A DNA stretch of 64,000 nucleotides from Steromphala cineraria (taxonomy: Eukaryota; Mollusca; Gastropoda; Trochida; Trochidae), in contig OU744732.1 in the NCBI GenBank assembly GCA_916613615.1, forward strand, positions 30,700,673-30,764,672, given 5' to 3'. Of the stretch, positions 24,259 through 37,568 are shown piece after piece; position 1 is the stretch's first letter; each line of letters begins with the position of its first letter. The position numbers were made by a program, and so were the translations under genes. Under the pieces are notes generated by a model that was not told where the DNA came from, did no database searches, and was given only the letters and a program-made list of their open reading frames with translations.

Positions 24259-27119
24259 TAACGTTTGATGTTTTTGGTTGTGAATGGTAGGACTTCGTTG
24301 AGACCACCCATTCTTATGTACCATTTAGATTTACTTAAGAAATAAGCTTGTGCAGTCTCCTACTCCTGAAGACTCAAGAACCTAGGTGCTGGGAAAGATG
24401 CATCATTAGCGTGACAAGGAATATACCAACGAGTAGAGAAGGGATGAACATATAATTCTGAAGTAGAACTAGAGAAACACTCACAGAGCATATTCGCTCT
24501 AGGCAGGTAAGGAGAAAGCAGATTTTTTTTGGAATGAGAGTAACAGACATTCTAATGAAAACAAACGTAGAGAATGATTTTTTACAAGTGTTTCTTTTTT
24601 CGGTTATGATTCATTTACTTTTGTGAGCATTAGTGTACTTAATAATTTTGGAATACTATAACATATTTGATTTTTAGTCAATTTAGCTTTAACGTAAAAC
24701 CAGTTACAGTTGATTATAAAAATCTGACAAAATTAACTCATTGAAATATTGATGATGATAGTGTAATTTTTCAATATGTTTAAAGAATTTCACCAATATA
24801 AAAATCAGGTTGTTTGCGTGTACGCCTTTGCCTTTGGATGCTGAGGTTCCCACTTACAACTTCCTGCTTTTGAAGATTGTCTTAAATGCCATAACGTTTT
24901 GTGAAGAGATTCCTTATAGGAGACTTACTTACATTGATTTTTTGTGTCTCTATAGCAGGCTTTGTTACTTGCATAGAATTGATAGTGTTGCTTTTATCCG
25001 TTCAGTGCCTACATGCTTGTCTGTTGTTAGTAAAAAACACAGATCCTTACCTATTGTTGTAACCCCAACATCTGAAATGCCAATTCATGTCTTTGCAATA
25101 CTGATTGTCATCATAAAAGCTGTTCTCCTACGCTGTAACCAAATACATTGATTCATACATAAAATATGTGATTTGACATTTTGGAAGTTAACATCATCGA
25201 TTTGATATTTATATTATCATGATGATGAACAAAAGGTTAAATTACTGTAGAAAAGACGTGTAATGAAAAAAGGTTTTGAAACTCGTAAATTTGCATAAAA
25301 TAAGCTTTTTCTGAATTTTTAAGATGAGTAGCCAATAAATAACATTAAGTTTAAAGACGAAAAGGCAAACTGCCAACAGTTTAACTAACTGAAATGTTCT
25401 TTGTCAATCTACGAAATTTATTTTTTCAAAACTATTTTATTCCATAATTCCAAGTAATTTGTATAAAATACAATCATGAAAAAAGGTTTCACCAATGGTA
25501 AAATCATCGTCCTTGTACATACTTACAATGTCTATAAAAATAGAGTAGTATATTTTAATTGATTACCCCAAAAATCGTATCAAAGAACTTGGTTGATTGA
25601 GTCTTCGAAAAAAACGAAAACAAAACAACTACAACTGCAAAAGTCACAAACGCCACAGTCCTTCAGTTATAAAAGTTGCAGAAACTAGATAGATTCAGCA
25701 TATCAGATGTATGTACCGGTATTTCGTTCCATGCTTGTTCTGTTCAACTTCTCAAATGTATGACTAAATGCCATATCCACAGGAACATCGGGTCTCCTTT
25801 TTATAACCTATTATCAACTTGTCGTTTCGTGTGCAAGAACATAAAACTGATTTTCCACATGCTTCGATGCTTAAGTGAGGTTGAACTATCTTCATCGATT
25901 TTTCAACCTTGTACACCGATGCAAATCCAAAGTAAGTTTATACCCTTTTTTATTATATGTAAATCTGTAAATAAAAAGGACATGACTCTAATTCGGGAAA
26001 TTCCAGTCACAGTTGCGTCGTAATGTACTTGTATGACTTCTGAAATATCCACGACTGTTTCGGAAGTATTGAGAGAAGAATGTGAATGTCAAATTTACCG
26101 GCACAATGAACAAAGCAATGAAATTGTTTCTATCTCTTGTTGCTTATATTCTATTTGATTTTCAAATAAAGGGTCATTCATTTGAAGTTTCCTCTTTATA
26201 TACAACAGAATATATATACACCTGCTTACCAAAGGTTTGTTTAACTCTAAAAGATTTCCCATGTAATATCATCATATTTGGAAATTTTGTATTAGTCACC
26301 TTTCCATAACAAAATATCTTAAGGTCAAAACGTTCGAATCAATAAGTACGTTAATTATATCTGCACTATATATCTGGAGAACAGATATGTGGCACGTCAG
26401 ATATCATCTAAAATTCTGATTTTCTTCTTTCCGCAACGTGTCTTTCATTTAAACACTTGTCAGATAACTTTCGGTCAAGTAGCCAATATTTGTCATACTT
26501 ATGGCATTACTTACGTTTTTTCAAGAAATAGTTAGAAATGATAATTATTCATGAATTGTTTCAAAATGTGAAATGGCAAATATGTTTCTAAAGTGATATT
26601 AGAATTATCTTTCAGTATGTGTTTGAAACTTCATTTGTCATTAACTGCCCAAACAATCTGGTACAATACTGATTGAATAAGTCGAACTCGAACGAGCACC
26701 ATATCATATGATATTTGCACTGAGATCAAAAGTAGTTAAATAAACTTTTCGTAAATTTCTGTAAGTCGAAGGTGGACATCGAAATAAACCCAGCGTAGGC
26801 ATATTCTAGTTAGTTGAATAGCGACGACGAGTTGAATAGCATGTCACGTCGTGTCAACAAGACCTTCCCTTTTGCTTTATAAATACTATAAATATTTCGT
26901 TTTACCATATCATCTAGACTATCTTATTTTATAGTCTGAGGTCATGAAGTAGTATGGCAACATTTCTCGAAGTAAACTCAATAAAAGGATAATTAAAATT
27001 TGTGAAAGGTTAAAACTTTGAAACATTGAACGAAAAATGGATGAAAATTTAAAAATGTAGACATTACACTAATGCTTTGTAGACATAATGTTTTATTATT
27101 TTATTATCTCTAACTTTCT
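24259..27119. other. Intergenic, nothing convincing
   Basis: Nearly 3 kb. The two longest frames, 24810-25151 (113 codons) and 25676-26023 (115 codons), are Cys/Ile/Phe-rich, show no domain, conserved motif, promoter or splice context, and are probably chance. A stretch near 24345-24440 weakly resembles the repeats near 23440 and 32140. Confidence 0.5.
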
Positions 27120-27201
27120 TCCTACGTCGTTGTTGTTTGGTTGGAGTTCAACGTCTTCGTCCAACATTGGGTGATGTCGCCGACGTTCTTCTGCCTACGC
27201 T
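27120..27201 (+). other. GC-rich exon-like island with GTAAGT donor
   Basis: An abruptly GC-richer 80-bp island in AT-rich DNA ends exactly at a consensus 5' splice site, GTAAGT at 27202-27207, preceded by a pyrimidine-rich tract. On the plus strand one frame stays open across it. The minus strand is also open (PMLDEDVELQPNNNDVGRK), so the coding strand is uncertain. No family was recognised. It could be a lone short exon, a repeat fragment or chance. Confidence 0.2.
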
Positions 27202-27207
27202 GTAAGT

Positions 27208-27971
27208 ACATTCTTTTGTAAGATTTGCAAATTTCATTTGACGTGTGCTTTTATATCAAAATTAATGGATTCGCTTTCATCTACTTACCATTTCTAGAAA
27301 ACATCTAGATTAAGACATTATTCAACAAAAAATGTACAAACAAGAAATCAGCAAAAGTGTAACTTCTAACCCCAAGTTGTGTATCATGATTAAAGTTTTG
27401 AGGATTGAGTTGCAGATTATCATCAGTTTTCTAATGACGTTCATATAAACGTGTACTTAGACTATTTACTATTGCATATCATTCGAATTTGTTTTTGATA
27501 GTCACAAACAATTAAAATATATGCTGAATCTATGAAACATCAATACATAATGAATGATAAGTTTTTTCAAGTTTAACGGTCTAAAAAAAAAACCGTATTT
27601 TTCAAATGAAGTAACTTTATATTTAACCGAAATCAAATAAATATTATATTACATCTCGAATTATTGCATATGATTTTTTGGGAATGCTACAAACCATTAC
27701 AATCATTTTATCAATTATTCACAATCCTAACAGAAGGGCGAAGACATGTGCATTATATGTACAAACAAATTTAGCAAAATCAAATTTTTCGTTTGTCAAA
27801 AGTTAAAAAAACTATACCAAGTCAATTTCTTAAAGGACAAAATACTTAATTTTCAGACCGAACATGAAATTATAGAGAGATATTATATCCATATTGTAAT
27901 GACTTTGTAGGAAATCATTCGTGCATACAGAATAACCAATACTGTAACTTGATATGGTTATATTAGTCTTA
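27208..27971. other. Intergenic, nothing recognised
   Basis: Very AT-rich. No supportable features. Confidence 0.5.
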
Positions 27972-28333
27972 AAGGGGCATTAGCACGGTTTTATGGGGAA
28001 ATAAGGTGATGTCAGGGAAATGAAAATAAATTGTTCCAATTGAAAGACAATATATTTAAACTAAATGAAGCAGTAATAAATCAAAGATATAATGTAACGT
28101 TCAGCCATGCGATTTCCCTTTCTCACACAAAATGAATTAAAGGTGTTCACTCAAAAATGGCCCCCAATTAACTTTACGTGAATCTCTATATTTTGTTCTC
28201 AAAGTGTGAATAATTGGTTTGTGTAACGAGATTTTTTTATACAATCATAATAATAATACATTAAGCATTGGCGTGCAATTATCAGTAAAAAATAGAAAAT
28301 ACAAAATTTTCAAAACACGTGCTACTGCCCCTT
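27972..28333 (+). mobile_element. TA-flanked MITE, copy 8 (complete)
   Basis: Complete forward copy of 362 bp with left end AAGGGGCATTAGCACG after TA and right end CGTGCTACTGCCCCTT before TA. The right flank is TAGG rather than TTAA, again supporting a TA target. Confidence 0.93.
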
Positions 28334-30484
28334 TAGGAGTCTTGGTAATATTTTTAAACATTGGACATGATTGATAAAAAACTGTTCTCTTTTGCTTTAG
28401 ATTTATTCTGAGACACGTGATATTATATCATTGGTACTGTATTTAAAACGCTCTTTCTGCTTCTCTCTTTTTTATTTCTTTTTTTTTTGGTTCCCAAGGG
28501 TTACAAAGCACACAACAAAAACATATCATACATGAAACATTTCAAATAGTACATTTAATAACATGGACTCAAAAAGTTATGTATCAAAATCAATATATCA
28601 CATTCGAATATTAGGATCAGTGATTTCTATTCGTTTTTGAGTTTAATCATATTATGGTCTCTTTTGAAATGTATTTTTCGACAAAATAGATTTCCTTTAG
28701 AGTTGATATTAAATTACTATTATCATTATCATTAACATTATTATTTATGATAAAAAAAAATATTTTTAATTTCAAACTTCGAGTTCATGCAAGGGTTGTT
28801 TGGTTACACTACAACCCATTAATACATGACAAACACTCCCAGGAGCATCCTTACAAACACTCACAAATCATTGTCAACTTTTTAAAAAAAATTTCTTTTG
28901 TTATATATCAACCTTTGCAAAATCTATATTGAAAATCAAATATTTTTTAATCTTTCAAGCCATGTCTGCATGAATTATAAATGTTATTCCAGTCATATTC
29001 ACAATCTTTAAAAAAACATCTCCCACTTATTACAGATATCAAATATCTCAGTTTTGGGAATCAACTTTCTATTAAGAATATTTCTATGGTAAAACTGACA
29101 TATAAGTTATAAGGAGGAATATTTTTTGCACAAGTAATGAAACACTTCAAACAGTTGTGCAAGATATAAAGTAAATAATTATAATCGAAAACTGTACCTC
29201 TAATCTTTGATTGTAATTTACCAAAGGGCATAAAACCATGTTTATCACATAAGTCTTTTACTAACAATATACCGATTTTTCCCAATTTCTGATAAAAAAT
29301 AGGGCGTTTAATGATTGTTATTTAGCCATAACGGTTTTGCAAGATAGTCATCAAATCTGTGCTGTTCAAAACTAATTTTTGTACAGTAGTTTGTCCATGC
29401 TTTTTGATCATCTTTCAAATGGCGTTTATTATTCATATATATAATATTATGGTATTAAGTTTTACGAGAGTTATAATTTGATAATTTTTTGCAGTACACT
29501 CTGAGGGAAGATAGTTTTAAAGCTTCAATAAATGTTTTGTTATCTACCTTTCCCAATCCTCCTTCGGTCTTTTATTTATTCATAGTATTTTATTGTCTTA
29601 TCTTTTCATCACCCAATATGCTAAAGAGAATTGATAAAGTCATCTGAAGGATCAGGCAATTGGCCGAGATTATGCACATACTAAGAAATGGCTTATGCTT
29701 TAATGACAGTAATTTAAAAAAACATTCAATACCTGCGTGTAGACTTCAGAGCCATCTATCGAAATAACTGTGTATCGCCAGCGTATTGCCCTAATTTATA
29801 TTCTTTATCATTTATAACAATACCTTTAATCATTCATTATCATACAACATACAATTTCAGCCACAAAGAGGAAAAATAGGGTGATAATGAGTAACATTGT
29901 CTGAAGCCCTTTCATTATTAAAGAATTCTATACACAGCCATTTTGATTCCCACAAGAGGTTGTTTGATATATTTATACATTCATTCAAAACACTCTCCTT
30001 ATCTTGTAGTGACATTTTGTGACCAAAATCATGTCTTAAGTATCAGTTTCATGTATTCTGTATTGACAACAATTAAAAATTATAACATTCATGGTCAAAT
30101 ACATAATTAATAATCACCAGATCATAAACCCCTGCATTTAATGGAATTTGACATTTAGAGTATGTGACAACCTGTGTTACAGTTATAACATCACCTGTTT
30201 TAAGGTTTTTGTCTCATGTTTTCACGCAAATTAATCTCGTTTATAGTGGGACAAGATTCTGACTTAGCGTGACATTAAACGATTGAAGTGCAAGAAGATT
30301 TCCCGGAAACATTTACAATCTCCTTAATATTCATTAACGACTGAAGGACTTTTATAATTGTTAATAGCTTTTTATTGATTTTCAAATAAAAACAGGAGTT
30401 TTAATTAGCTTGACCTGATATACTAGTTGAGAGTAGAGAAGGAGTATGAGAGATGTGTAGAGCAGTATAAGATTAACACCCATA
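28334..30484. other. Intergenic, nothing recognised
   Basis: Over 2 kb of AT-rich DNA including a homopyrimidine tract near 28460-28490. Short frames at 28747-28932 and 29061-29285 have no support. Confidence 0.5.
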
Positions 30485-30840
30485 ATGGGGCAGTAGCACG
30501 TTTTTTATACATTTATATTCTAAAAATGTCACTGATAATTGTAAGTTAATGTCAAATGTATCATTTTGACAGTGTCAAAAATCTCATTACACAAGCCAAT
30601 CATCCATAGTCAGAGGACAAAGTATGGAGACTCAATTAAAATCTATTGGCGGCCATTTTGTGTGAACACCTCTAGTTCATTTTGTGTAAGAAAAAGGAAT
30701 GGCATGGCTAAACTTTACGTTATATATTTGAATTATTACTGCTCCATTTAGTTTAAATACATTGTCTTCCAATTGGAACCATTAATTTTGATATTCCTGA
30801 CATAACCTTATATTCCCCCTAAAACGTGCTACTGCCCCTT
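30485..30840 (-). mobile_element. TA-flanked MITE, copy 9 (complete)
   Basis: Complete reverse copy of 356 bp with left end ATGGGGCAGTAGCACG after TA and right end CGTGCTACTGCCCCTT before TA. The 61-codon frame 30566-30751 lies wholly inside the element and is not a gene. Confidence 0.92.
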
Positions 30841-31058
30841 TAAGCATGTCAATTTGAAGCAGGCAACTTGTACACTGACCAAACACTATAAGAAGTGTAG
30901 AGCAGAACAAAATATAAACTATACTGTATGTTGTTCATTATATTCTGTTGCTTGTATATGTCATTCCTTCGTCTTTGTTTGTATGAGATTATAACCCCAT
31001 ATTTAAGAATAATGTTTACCTTATCTTGAATGTGCACTATCTACCTATAGACAAAGTA

Positions 31059-31637
31059 AACTCATGTCCAAAAGAAACGATACCAAGTTTTCAACGTCAT
31101 CCGAAACTAAATTCTCATACCTGACAGAGTCGAATTTATGTGTGTCTAACAGGTATATGTCCTTTTAAAGAAGTGTGCACATTTTCAAACTGCAGGAAAA
31201 AAACACTTTTGATTTTGTGTCACTTCAAACGCACATGGGGTGCATAAATCGAAATTTCAAATTGTTTTATGCACAGAACTCCTGTCATTTCACTTTAAAA
31301 TTGATGAAGTATTGAATGTAAGTAAGAATACAATCTTGTTGATATTATGTACTTTATTTGACATACATACGTTGACGCGTCATTGCACTAGAACGGTTTA
31401 AAACAAGCATAAGTGTCCAATTTCTCCCTGCTATCTCGCCTAGTTAAGGAGATTCCAGATCGATGATTTTTTTAAATGCACGTTTCTCGCAAACATGAAA
31501 CGATAATGTTTCAAAATTTTGCATAGAAGTTAGTTGACTACTGAGAAAATGATACAACTACGTTTTAGTCGTATCAATATATAGTATATTGAGTTATTTT
31601 GCGATTTGTATTGTATCGTTTCTTTTGGACATGAGTT
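31059..31637. mobile_element. 579-bp MITE with perfect 25-bp TIRs, TA target
   Basis: The left end AACTCATGTCCAAAAGAAAC and five further bases are repeated exactly as the inverse complement at the right end (GTTTCTTTTGGACATGAGTT). Both ends are flanked by TA (31057-31058, 31638-31639). The interior is non-coding, AT-rich and not palindromic. This fits a non-autonomous Tc1/mariner derivative. Its TIRs differ from those of the autonomous-type element at 19747-21261, so a different parent is needed. Perfect TIRs suggest a fairly recent insertion. Confidence 0.93.
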
Positions 31638-32347
31638 TATTATTGATTTAAATGTTGTCTTGTTCTTATAAGAATGGCGTGTAGAATATCAAATTGATTG
31701 GAAAAATTCGATTAGTTGGTCTTGAACACTTTGCAGTAGTTGTAGCATCACGTCGCAACCATCACCTGGCATCAATTAAAAAAAACTTTTGCTGGAAAAA
31801 ACCTGTCTTTATTAAAAACAAGTTTAAATTGATGTTGTGTAGTACGTTTTCAAATCTTTTGTGATATTTTCAACGTCACGTCCATATGTTAATGATTACG
31901 AATCATAATTGTATATGACATGTTTAATTCATCAATAATTGTTGTAAAAGCAATTTGAGAAGCCTCAAATTATTGATTTAGGTTTGTAGCTAGTGCGCTC
32001 ATAACATAAGAACCATATCTCAAAAATTTACTTCGATTTTCTTTGCTTACATAAGTATTCTAAAATCTTCTTATCATTTCTTGGACCTATAAATAGCTTA
32101 AGTGTACAAAAATGTTATACTTTAGGGTGACAAATTCGATTTACTGTCCCAAAGTATGTTTAAAAGAGACTTTAGTTTGTATGTGCTTGACAACATGCTT
32201 AATGAGCTTGACAATATATACTGAAGTGTGAAGGATGATTAAAAGAGACGGCTTGAATACGAGTAGATTGCAAGGCATGTCAACTTGTAGGTGAGTTGTT
32301 CACTTCCGTCGTGTGTGACAGCAGTAAGTGAAATGCAGAACACAAAG
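31638..32347. other. Intergenic; diverged repeat fragment
   Basis: 32125-32260 resembles the segment near 23430-23530 (GATTTACTGTCC, AAGTATGTTT and CTTGACAA blocks). Otherwise nothing was seen. Confidence 0.45.
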
Positions 32348-32441
32348 CAGTTTATTGAGGGGGAAAAAGGTCAATTAAAGCGGTTTATTGAGGGAAAAAG
32401 GTCAATTAAAACGGTTTATTGAGGGGAAAAGGTCAATTAAA
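32348..32441 (+). repeat. ~32-bp tandem repeat, 3 copies
   Basis: The unit GCGGTTTATTGAGGG plus GAAAAAGGTCAATTAAA recurs three times with slight length variation in the G/A runs. Confidence 0.9.
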
Positions 32442-34289
32442 TTATGGTGTAAGCAAGTTATTTACTGTTGCGATTTTCTAACATTGACACTTCAATTTAA
32501 TGGATACTTTCATTAATATGAAAATTTTGAAGTGCGTACAACGTGTGTGTTTCAATGCGGTACATTTTTTTTCTTGTATTTGGCACATTTGCAAAAAGGA
32601 AATATGGACGATTTTTCAGTTTACGGAAATGAACAAAGTAATGCATGTACCTTTGGTATAAAGAATTCGTCATAAATATATGATGCCCGAAATGGTATGT
32701 TCTCTCAATGTTCTTCCAGTTACCTATGGAACATTCTTTGTATTCTATCATTTGTTTTTGATTTTTAGTGAACAAGCTAGTTTTCGAATAACTCAAAATG
32801 TTTCCAATATGTTGTGATTATCCCAAGTAGGGTGGGAGAAAAAGACTTATCTTTCGGTTGTATGGTTGTAATATATTGAACTATGATTTTAGTGAAACAA
32901 TGACGAGATCTACAATGGTAACCAGTTCACTCGCAGGCACACTCAGTTCAAGCACGCTCGTTAACCATCTACATGTCATCCGAACAAATGTGATATTTGA
33001 TGGAATTCTGAAAGAAAAAATAGTCAATCCCGTACATGAGTCATGAAGGGAACTTAACACGTGTTTATGTCAACTTTCGTTTTAGGTTAAACACATTTCT
33101 AACTTTATGCAAATGCAAGAGTCACTACATGAATAAATTTATGTTCTAATCTCTTTAGCCTTCCTTACCTAATCGAAAATTATGCATTGTATATGTTCAA
33201 TGTCTTATACGTTTTTTTTGTCAGTCTTACATTAATTTTCGCAAATTACTTGTAGTAAATAGTCAGAAAAACTCCTGCTTTAATCAAAGTTGCCTGCAAA
33301 AAAATCATTGTCAAAGACTTATATGCATAGTGGTAGCTGAACTAGAGAACTGTTCCATTGTCATTCAGTTGGTTCATCATATCAAATACATATACATTTC
33401 CGTCGATGCTCCAGGGAAATACATGGGCCCTCTTACCAAAGAAATGATATTTATTATGTACCTACATGTACATGTTATTACTTTGACCTTCCGCGAAATC
33501 ATTCCCACTGAGGCTATTAATATCCCACTCCTTGACGAATAGAAACTGAAGAAAGGGGTTCTCTTACAGCCATATGTATGATGCTCTTTGATAATATAAA
33601 ATTGTTTCATTTCATAGTTCTTAGGCATTTAATTTCAATTGGCGCATGTTCCTGTCCAACCAACAATTAAGTAATGCCCATATACAAGATAGTCAATCAC
33701 AAATAACCTTTTTGATAGTGACTTATGAAATGACTTATTTCATAAGAATTGTTAATTGATACAACTGTTTCCTCAAAGAAACTTTTTTATTATGAGATGG
33801 TTATTTTTCAGTAACTCGTCATTTACAACTTAATCAGTGAACATAAATTTTAAAAAGTAAATATCTTTCCACATTTTTAATATATGTACCATTTGTGTTC
33901 ATTCGATAATAATATCATCAAACATAAAACGTAATAAGCCGAATTTCAACACCCAATGTTTTAAATAAAATGTAGACACATATAGAAATATAAATAAAGT
34001 TTTTGTCACATCAATTTTGAATTGCAGCTTATGATGTTTTTAGAATATGTATATATGATTCACGTGAAACAATGAATGCAAAAGTTCTTTGATCCAAAAA
34101 CCATTTTTAAGAACTTCTACGGAATCAAATCTTTTCATATATACTATCCCAACGCAAACGATATATTTGGATAAATGATACATGTAGCAACTACAATTTC
34201 TCAATTAAGTGTTGGAATGAGATTTGCTGTTCTTTTCAAGAACCTGTTATATAATATTCTCGTTCAATGTGTAAGAACATTAATATCGA
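32442..34289. other. Intergenic, nothing convincing
   Basis: Frames at 32497-32796 (minus, 99 codons), 32858-33046 and 33330-33542 (plus; overlapping 33377-33628 minus) show no recognisable family. 33330-33542 has the least biased composition (SVDAPGKYMGPLTKEM within it) but no splice or promoter context, so I do not call it. Confidence 0.45.
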
Positions 34290-34512
34290 ATAAATATCAC
34301 ATTACATCGTGCTGTTGACCGTTTTGTTGTGCTATTTAAGCACGTCTTTACAGATTCTATTAATGGAAATAGTATGCTCCAACCACGACACTTCCTGTCA
34401 GAAAGATATCACATTACAATGTCTTGTTACATGTTTTGTTGCGCTATGTAATCACGTGTCATTGCATATTCTTTTAATGGACAGAGTATATATGTTACAA
34501 TAACGACCTGTT
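34290..34512 (+). repeat. 112-bp diverged tandem duplication
   Basis: The blocks ATATCACATTACA, GTTTTGTTG, GCTAT and AATCACGT-like recur with a 112-bp offset at about 34294 and 34406. The 64-codon frame 34309-34503 spans both copies and is not supported as a gene. Confidence 0.7.
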
Positions 34513-35398
34513 ATTTGAGTGTAATTCTAGTAGAAAATAATTAAATCATAGTCAAAGTTCTTGTAGTGGTTAAAATGACCATTTGCTAAAATAAGCATCT
34601 ACAGAAATGAAGACAATAATACTTTTACATGAAATAAACTGTGCTTTTGTTTCTGTAATAAATTCTAAATCAAATATCAATATACATAAAGGTTTATTGC
34701 GTATTAATCCAGGTACATGTTAAATGCTCAATTCACTTTACGGTCAACGAATTCTTAAACGATTTGGGAGGATTGGTTGCTATCTTAAATGCTTATTAAG
34801 TTTAATCAATGTTTTCTCAAGATAATAGTTATGTCACCATTAGTACTAATTTCTTTGGGTGACATATTAATCAATCATTTAACAGTGGTAATTAGAATAA
34901 TAACATTCAATATTGTGGCAAAATTATGAAAATGCCCACAATGATATCTGATGAAGCGTTCAGAAGTACGTGTTAAGATTAATTAAATCAAAATTAATTA
35001 AAATCTTTCAAACTTCCGATTCCTGCCTCTCACAAAAAAGGTATTTATAAATAACAATTGTTGACGAAGGGATTCAAAGATTTATTTCTAATCAAGTGGA
35101 ATCAATCAGGACTTTTCACGTTAAGATTTAATTTCCTCTAAAATGCCTAATTTCATCCTTTTTCTTTGCTTTCAGTTGAACTCAGTGCAGTCATTTTTTA
35201 AGTACACAAGATAATGTAACAGTATAAATCTAAATGATTTCAGTTACATGATTTATCTTAACATTTCAAATATTGTGAAACTTAATTGGCTTCAGCATTA
35301 AAATATAAATGTACGGAAATAGAGAGCTTTTCTTTCACGTTTTAATCTAATTTGAAAAATAATTATTCAGAGGCATTTTAACAAATTTACAAATCTTA
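34513..35398. other. Intergenic, nothing recognised
   Basis: AT-rich, with no supportable feature. Confidence 0.5.
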
Positions 35399-35690
35399 AA
35401 GGGGCAGTAGCACGTTTTTGGAAAATTTTGTATTTCAAAAGTTTTACTGATAATTGTACGTTATAATACGAAATAGATTATTTTGATAGTGTCAAAAATC
35501 TCGTAACGTAAATCAATCATCCATAGTCAGAGGACAAAGTTCAAAGATTCACATAAAATCCATTGGTGACCATTTTTTGTGAACACCTTTAATTCAGTTT
35601 GTTTTAGATAAAGGAACCGCATGGCTTAATTTTACATTCTATATTTGAATTATTACTGCTTCGTTTAGTTTAAATACATTGTCTTTCTAT
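35399..35690 (-). mobile_element. TA-flanked MITE, copy 10a (fused)
   Basis: Reverse copy with intact outer end AAGGGGCAGTAGCACG after TA. It ends abruptly near the GTCTTTCTAT block, where a forward copy begins with no unique sequence between. It lacks its own inner TIR. Confidence 0.9.
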
Positions 35691-36007
35691 TAGTAGCACG
35701 TTTTTAGAGGGAATATAAGGTGATGTCAGGAAAATGAAAAGTAATGGTTCCAATTGAAACTAAATGGAGCAGTAATAATTCAGATATATAATGTAAAGTT
35801 TAACCATTCCCTTTTCGCACACAAAATGAATTAAATGGCCGCCAAAGGATTTTATGTGAATCTTCAAACTTTGTTCTCTGACTATGGCCGATTGGCTTGT
35901 GTAATGAGATTTTTGACACTATTAAAATAATACGTCTAGCATTAACATACAATAATCAGTTAAATTTTTAAAATATAAAATTATCAAAAAACGTGCTACT
36001 GCCCCTT
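35691..36007 (+). mobile_element. TA-flanked MITE, copy 10b (fused)
   Basis: Forward copy starting TAGTAGCACGTTTTTAGAGG (first bases of the TIR missing) and ending CGTGCTACTGCCCCTT before TA. With copy 10a it forms a 609-bp composite having one intact TIR at each outside edge. Confidence 0.9.
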
Positions 36008-36160
36008 TAAGATATTACATATATGGAACTACTTGTAATAATGAGCTAGATAAAATTGTTACATTTCATCAATGATTGCCTTAGAATTGATCGTTCCTGT
36101 TTACAATAGGAGTTAAAGGTAAATCTGTGTCATGATTCTCCTAATGGAGGAGCGAGCTCA

Positions 36161-36293
36161 AATGGGCAGTAGCATTTTTTTATTTTCAGTTTTTCACTGA
36201 TTTTTTACTGCTTCAATTATTCTAAATACACTGTCTTTCAACTGGAACTATTTATTTTCATTTCCCTGATATCACTTTATGCTACTACCCCTT
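36161..36293 (-). mobile_element. TA-flanked MITE, copy 11 (internally deleted)
   Basis: A 133-bp reverse copy. The left end AATGGGCAGTAGC and right end GCTACTACCCCTT are present, but about 200 bp of the interior is missing between the TCACTGATT region and the TTACTGCTTCAATT block. Confidence 0.85.
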
Positions 36294-37487
36294 TAAAGGG
36301 TTATTTTGTTGAAACAAAGTTGGCTTGTACGCTCTTCTTTATCAATTTGACAAACATAAATCAACAACAAATTTACTCCCAGTAACCTGTTTCAACTTGG
36401 TAGTGTTATTATCAAATACTAATGGTGTTATATGCATAAACTAAAATGTCCCCATGAATTTCGTTTCCAAGATAAATACCCCGAAAGGACTGTCCCTTTT
36501 AAGTCAATAAACGTTGTACATACAAAATAGAAGAATTTTTACCATTATATTATTCTAATGATGAGAAAAGGTTATAAACGATGATGTCATATTGACATTT
36601 TCTAAATCAAATTCATCGCAGGTTTCGTCGTATAACAACATTATCTATAGTATTAAAAAAATTGTATTGCTTCTGTCCGTAAATACATGGTAAAATTCAC
36701 GTATAGCCCACGTAATTCGTCGAAGTATATTTGTGAAAACACGAGAACACAGTGAAAGTTGGTAATGTGATACGTTTAAGAAAGTATGGGACATTGACAT
36801 GAAGCAGAGAGGTAAATAGATTTAATGATCATTCGCAGACACATTATTTAAGAGTTTCACTTAAATGCGAAATAAATCATGTTCTCGTTCGATTCGGGTT
36901 TTAAACGACAAATTATTTACAAATTTTAGATAAATTTTAATCGACATATCGTTTCTTAGACGGGTATCCACCCACTCGCTATATCATATAGTATTTAAAT
37001 TATAAATATATATTCCATTGATATTTCAAGGTATTATTTTGAACGTCATTTAAGTTTTCATATCACTTAATATGTTGCTGTTCAGTTTTAATGATATAGT
37101 TGCTAAATTGTTATTTGTAATCATACATATGTTCATTATCTTGATTTTATACAAACATTTATATTCCAAACATGTTGGTACAATCTTTCAATAACAGATG
37201 TTTTTTTCGAACAGACAGAGTTTTGTATGAGCATTTTTGTACATTTTAAAATTTTAGAATTTAAATTACAGTTTACTAGAGAAGGACAATATTCAAAAGT
37301 TGTGTCTGCAATGTCAAACGTTTACTCCAAAACCAAACAAAAGATAGTTAATTTTTTAAAATATCTGTTTTATCAACATACAAAATCTATATTTTGTGTG
37401 GCAGTATAACTCACTATAAAAATGTTTTCTAAAGGTCCGTAGGTTGAGTATTTGAGTTTAGAAAGTGACGATGAAAATGTCCATAAT
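36294..37487. other. Intergenic left flank of the large palindrome
   Basis: AT-rich, with no repeat or gene recognised. A 60-codon frame at 37227-37409 is unsupported. Confidence 0.5.
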
Positions 37488-37568
37488 AGTGTGAAGTTGG
37501 TTACTTATTCCTTATTCCTTATTCGATATTCAGTTTTTCCAGTTACTTATTCAGAAAAGTCGACCTAG

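Noticed and set aside
24810..26023. Two open frames of 113 and 115 codons (24810-25151, 25676-26023).
   Set aside because: Composition is Cys/Ile/Phe-rich and AT-driven, with no motif, no splice or promoter context and no link between the two.
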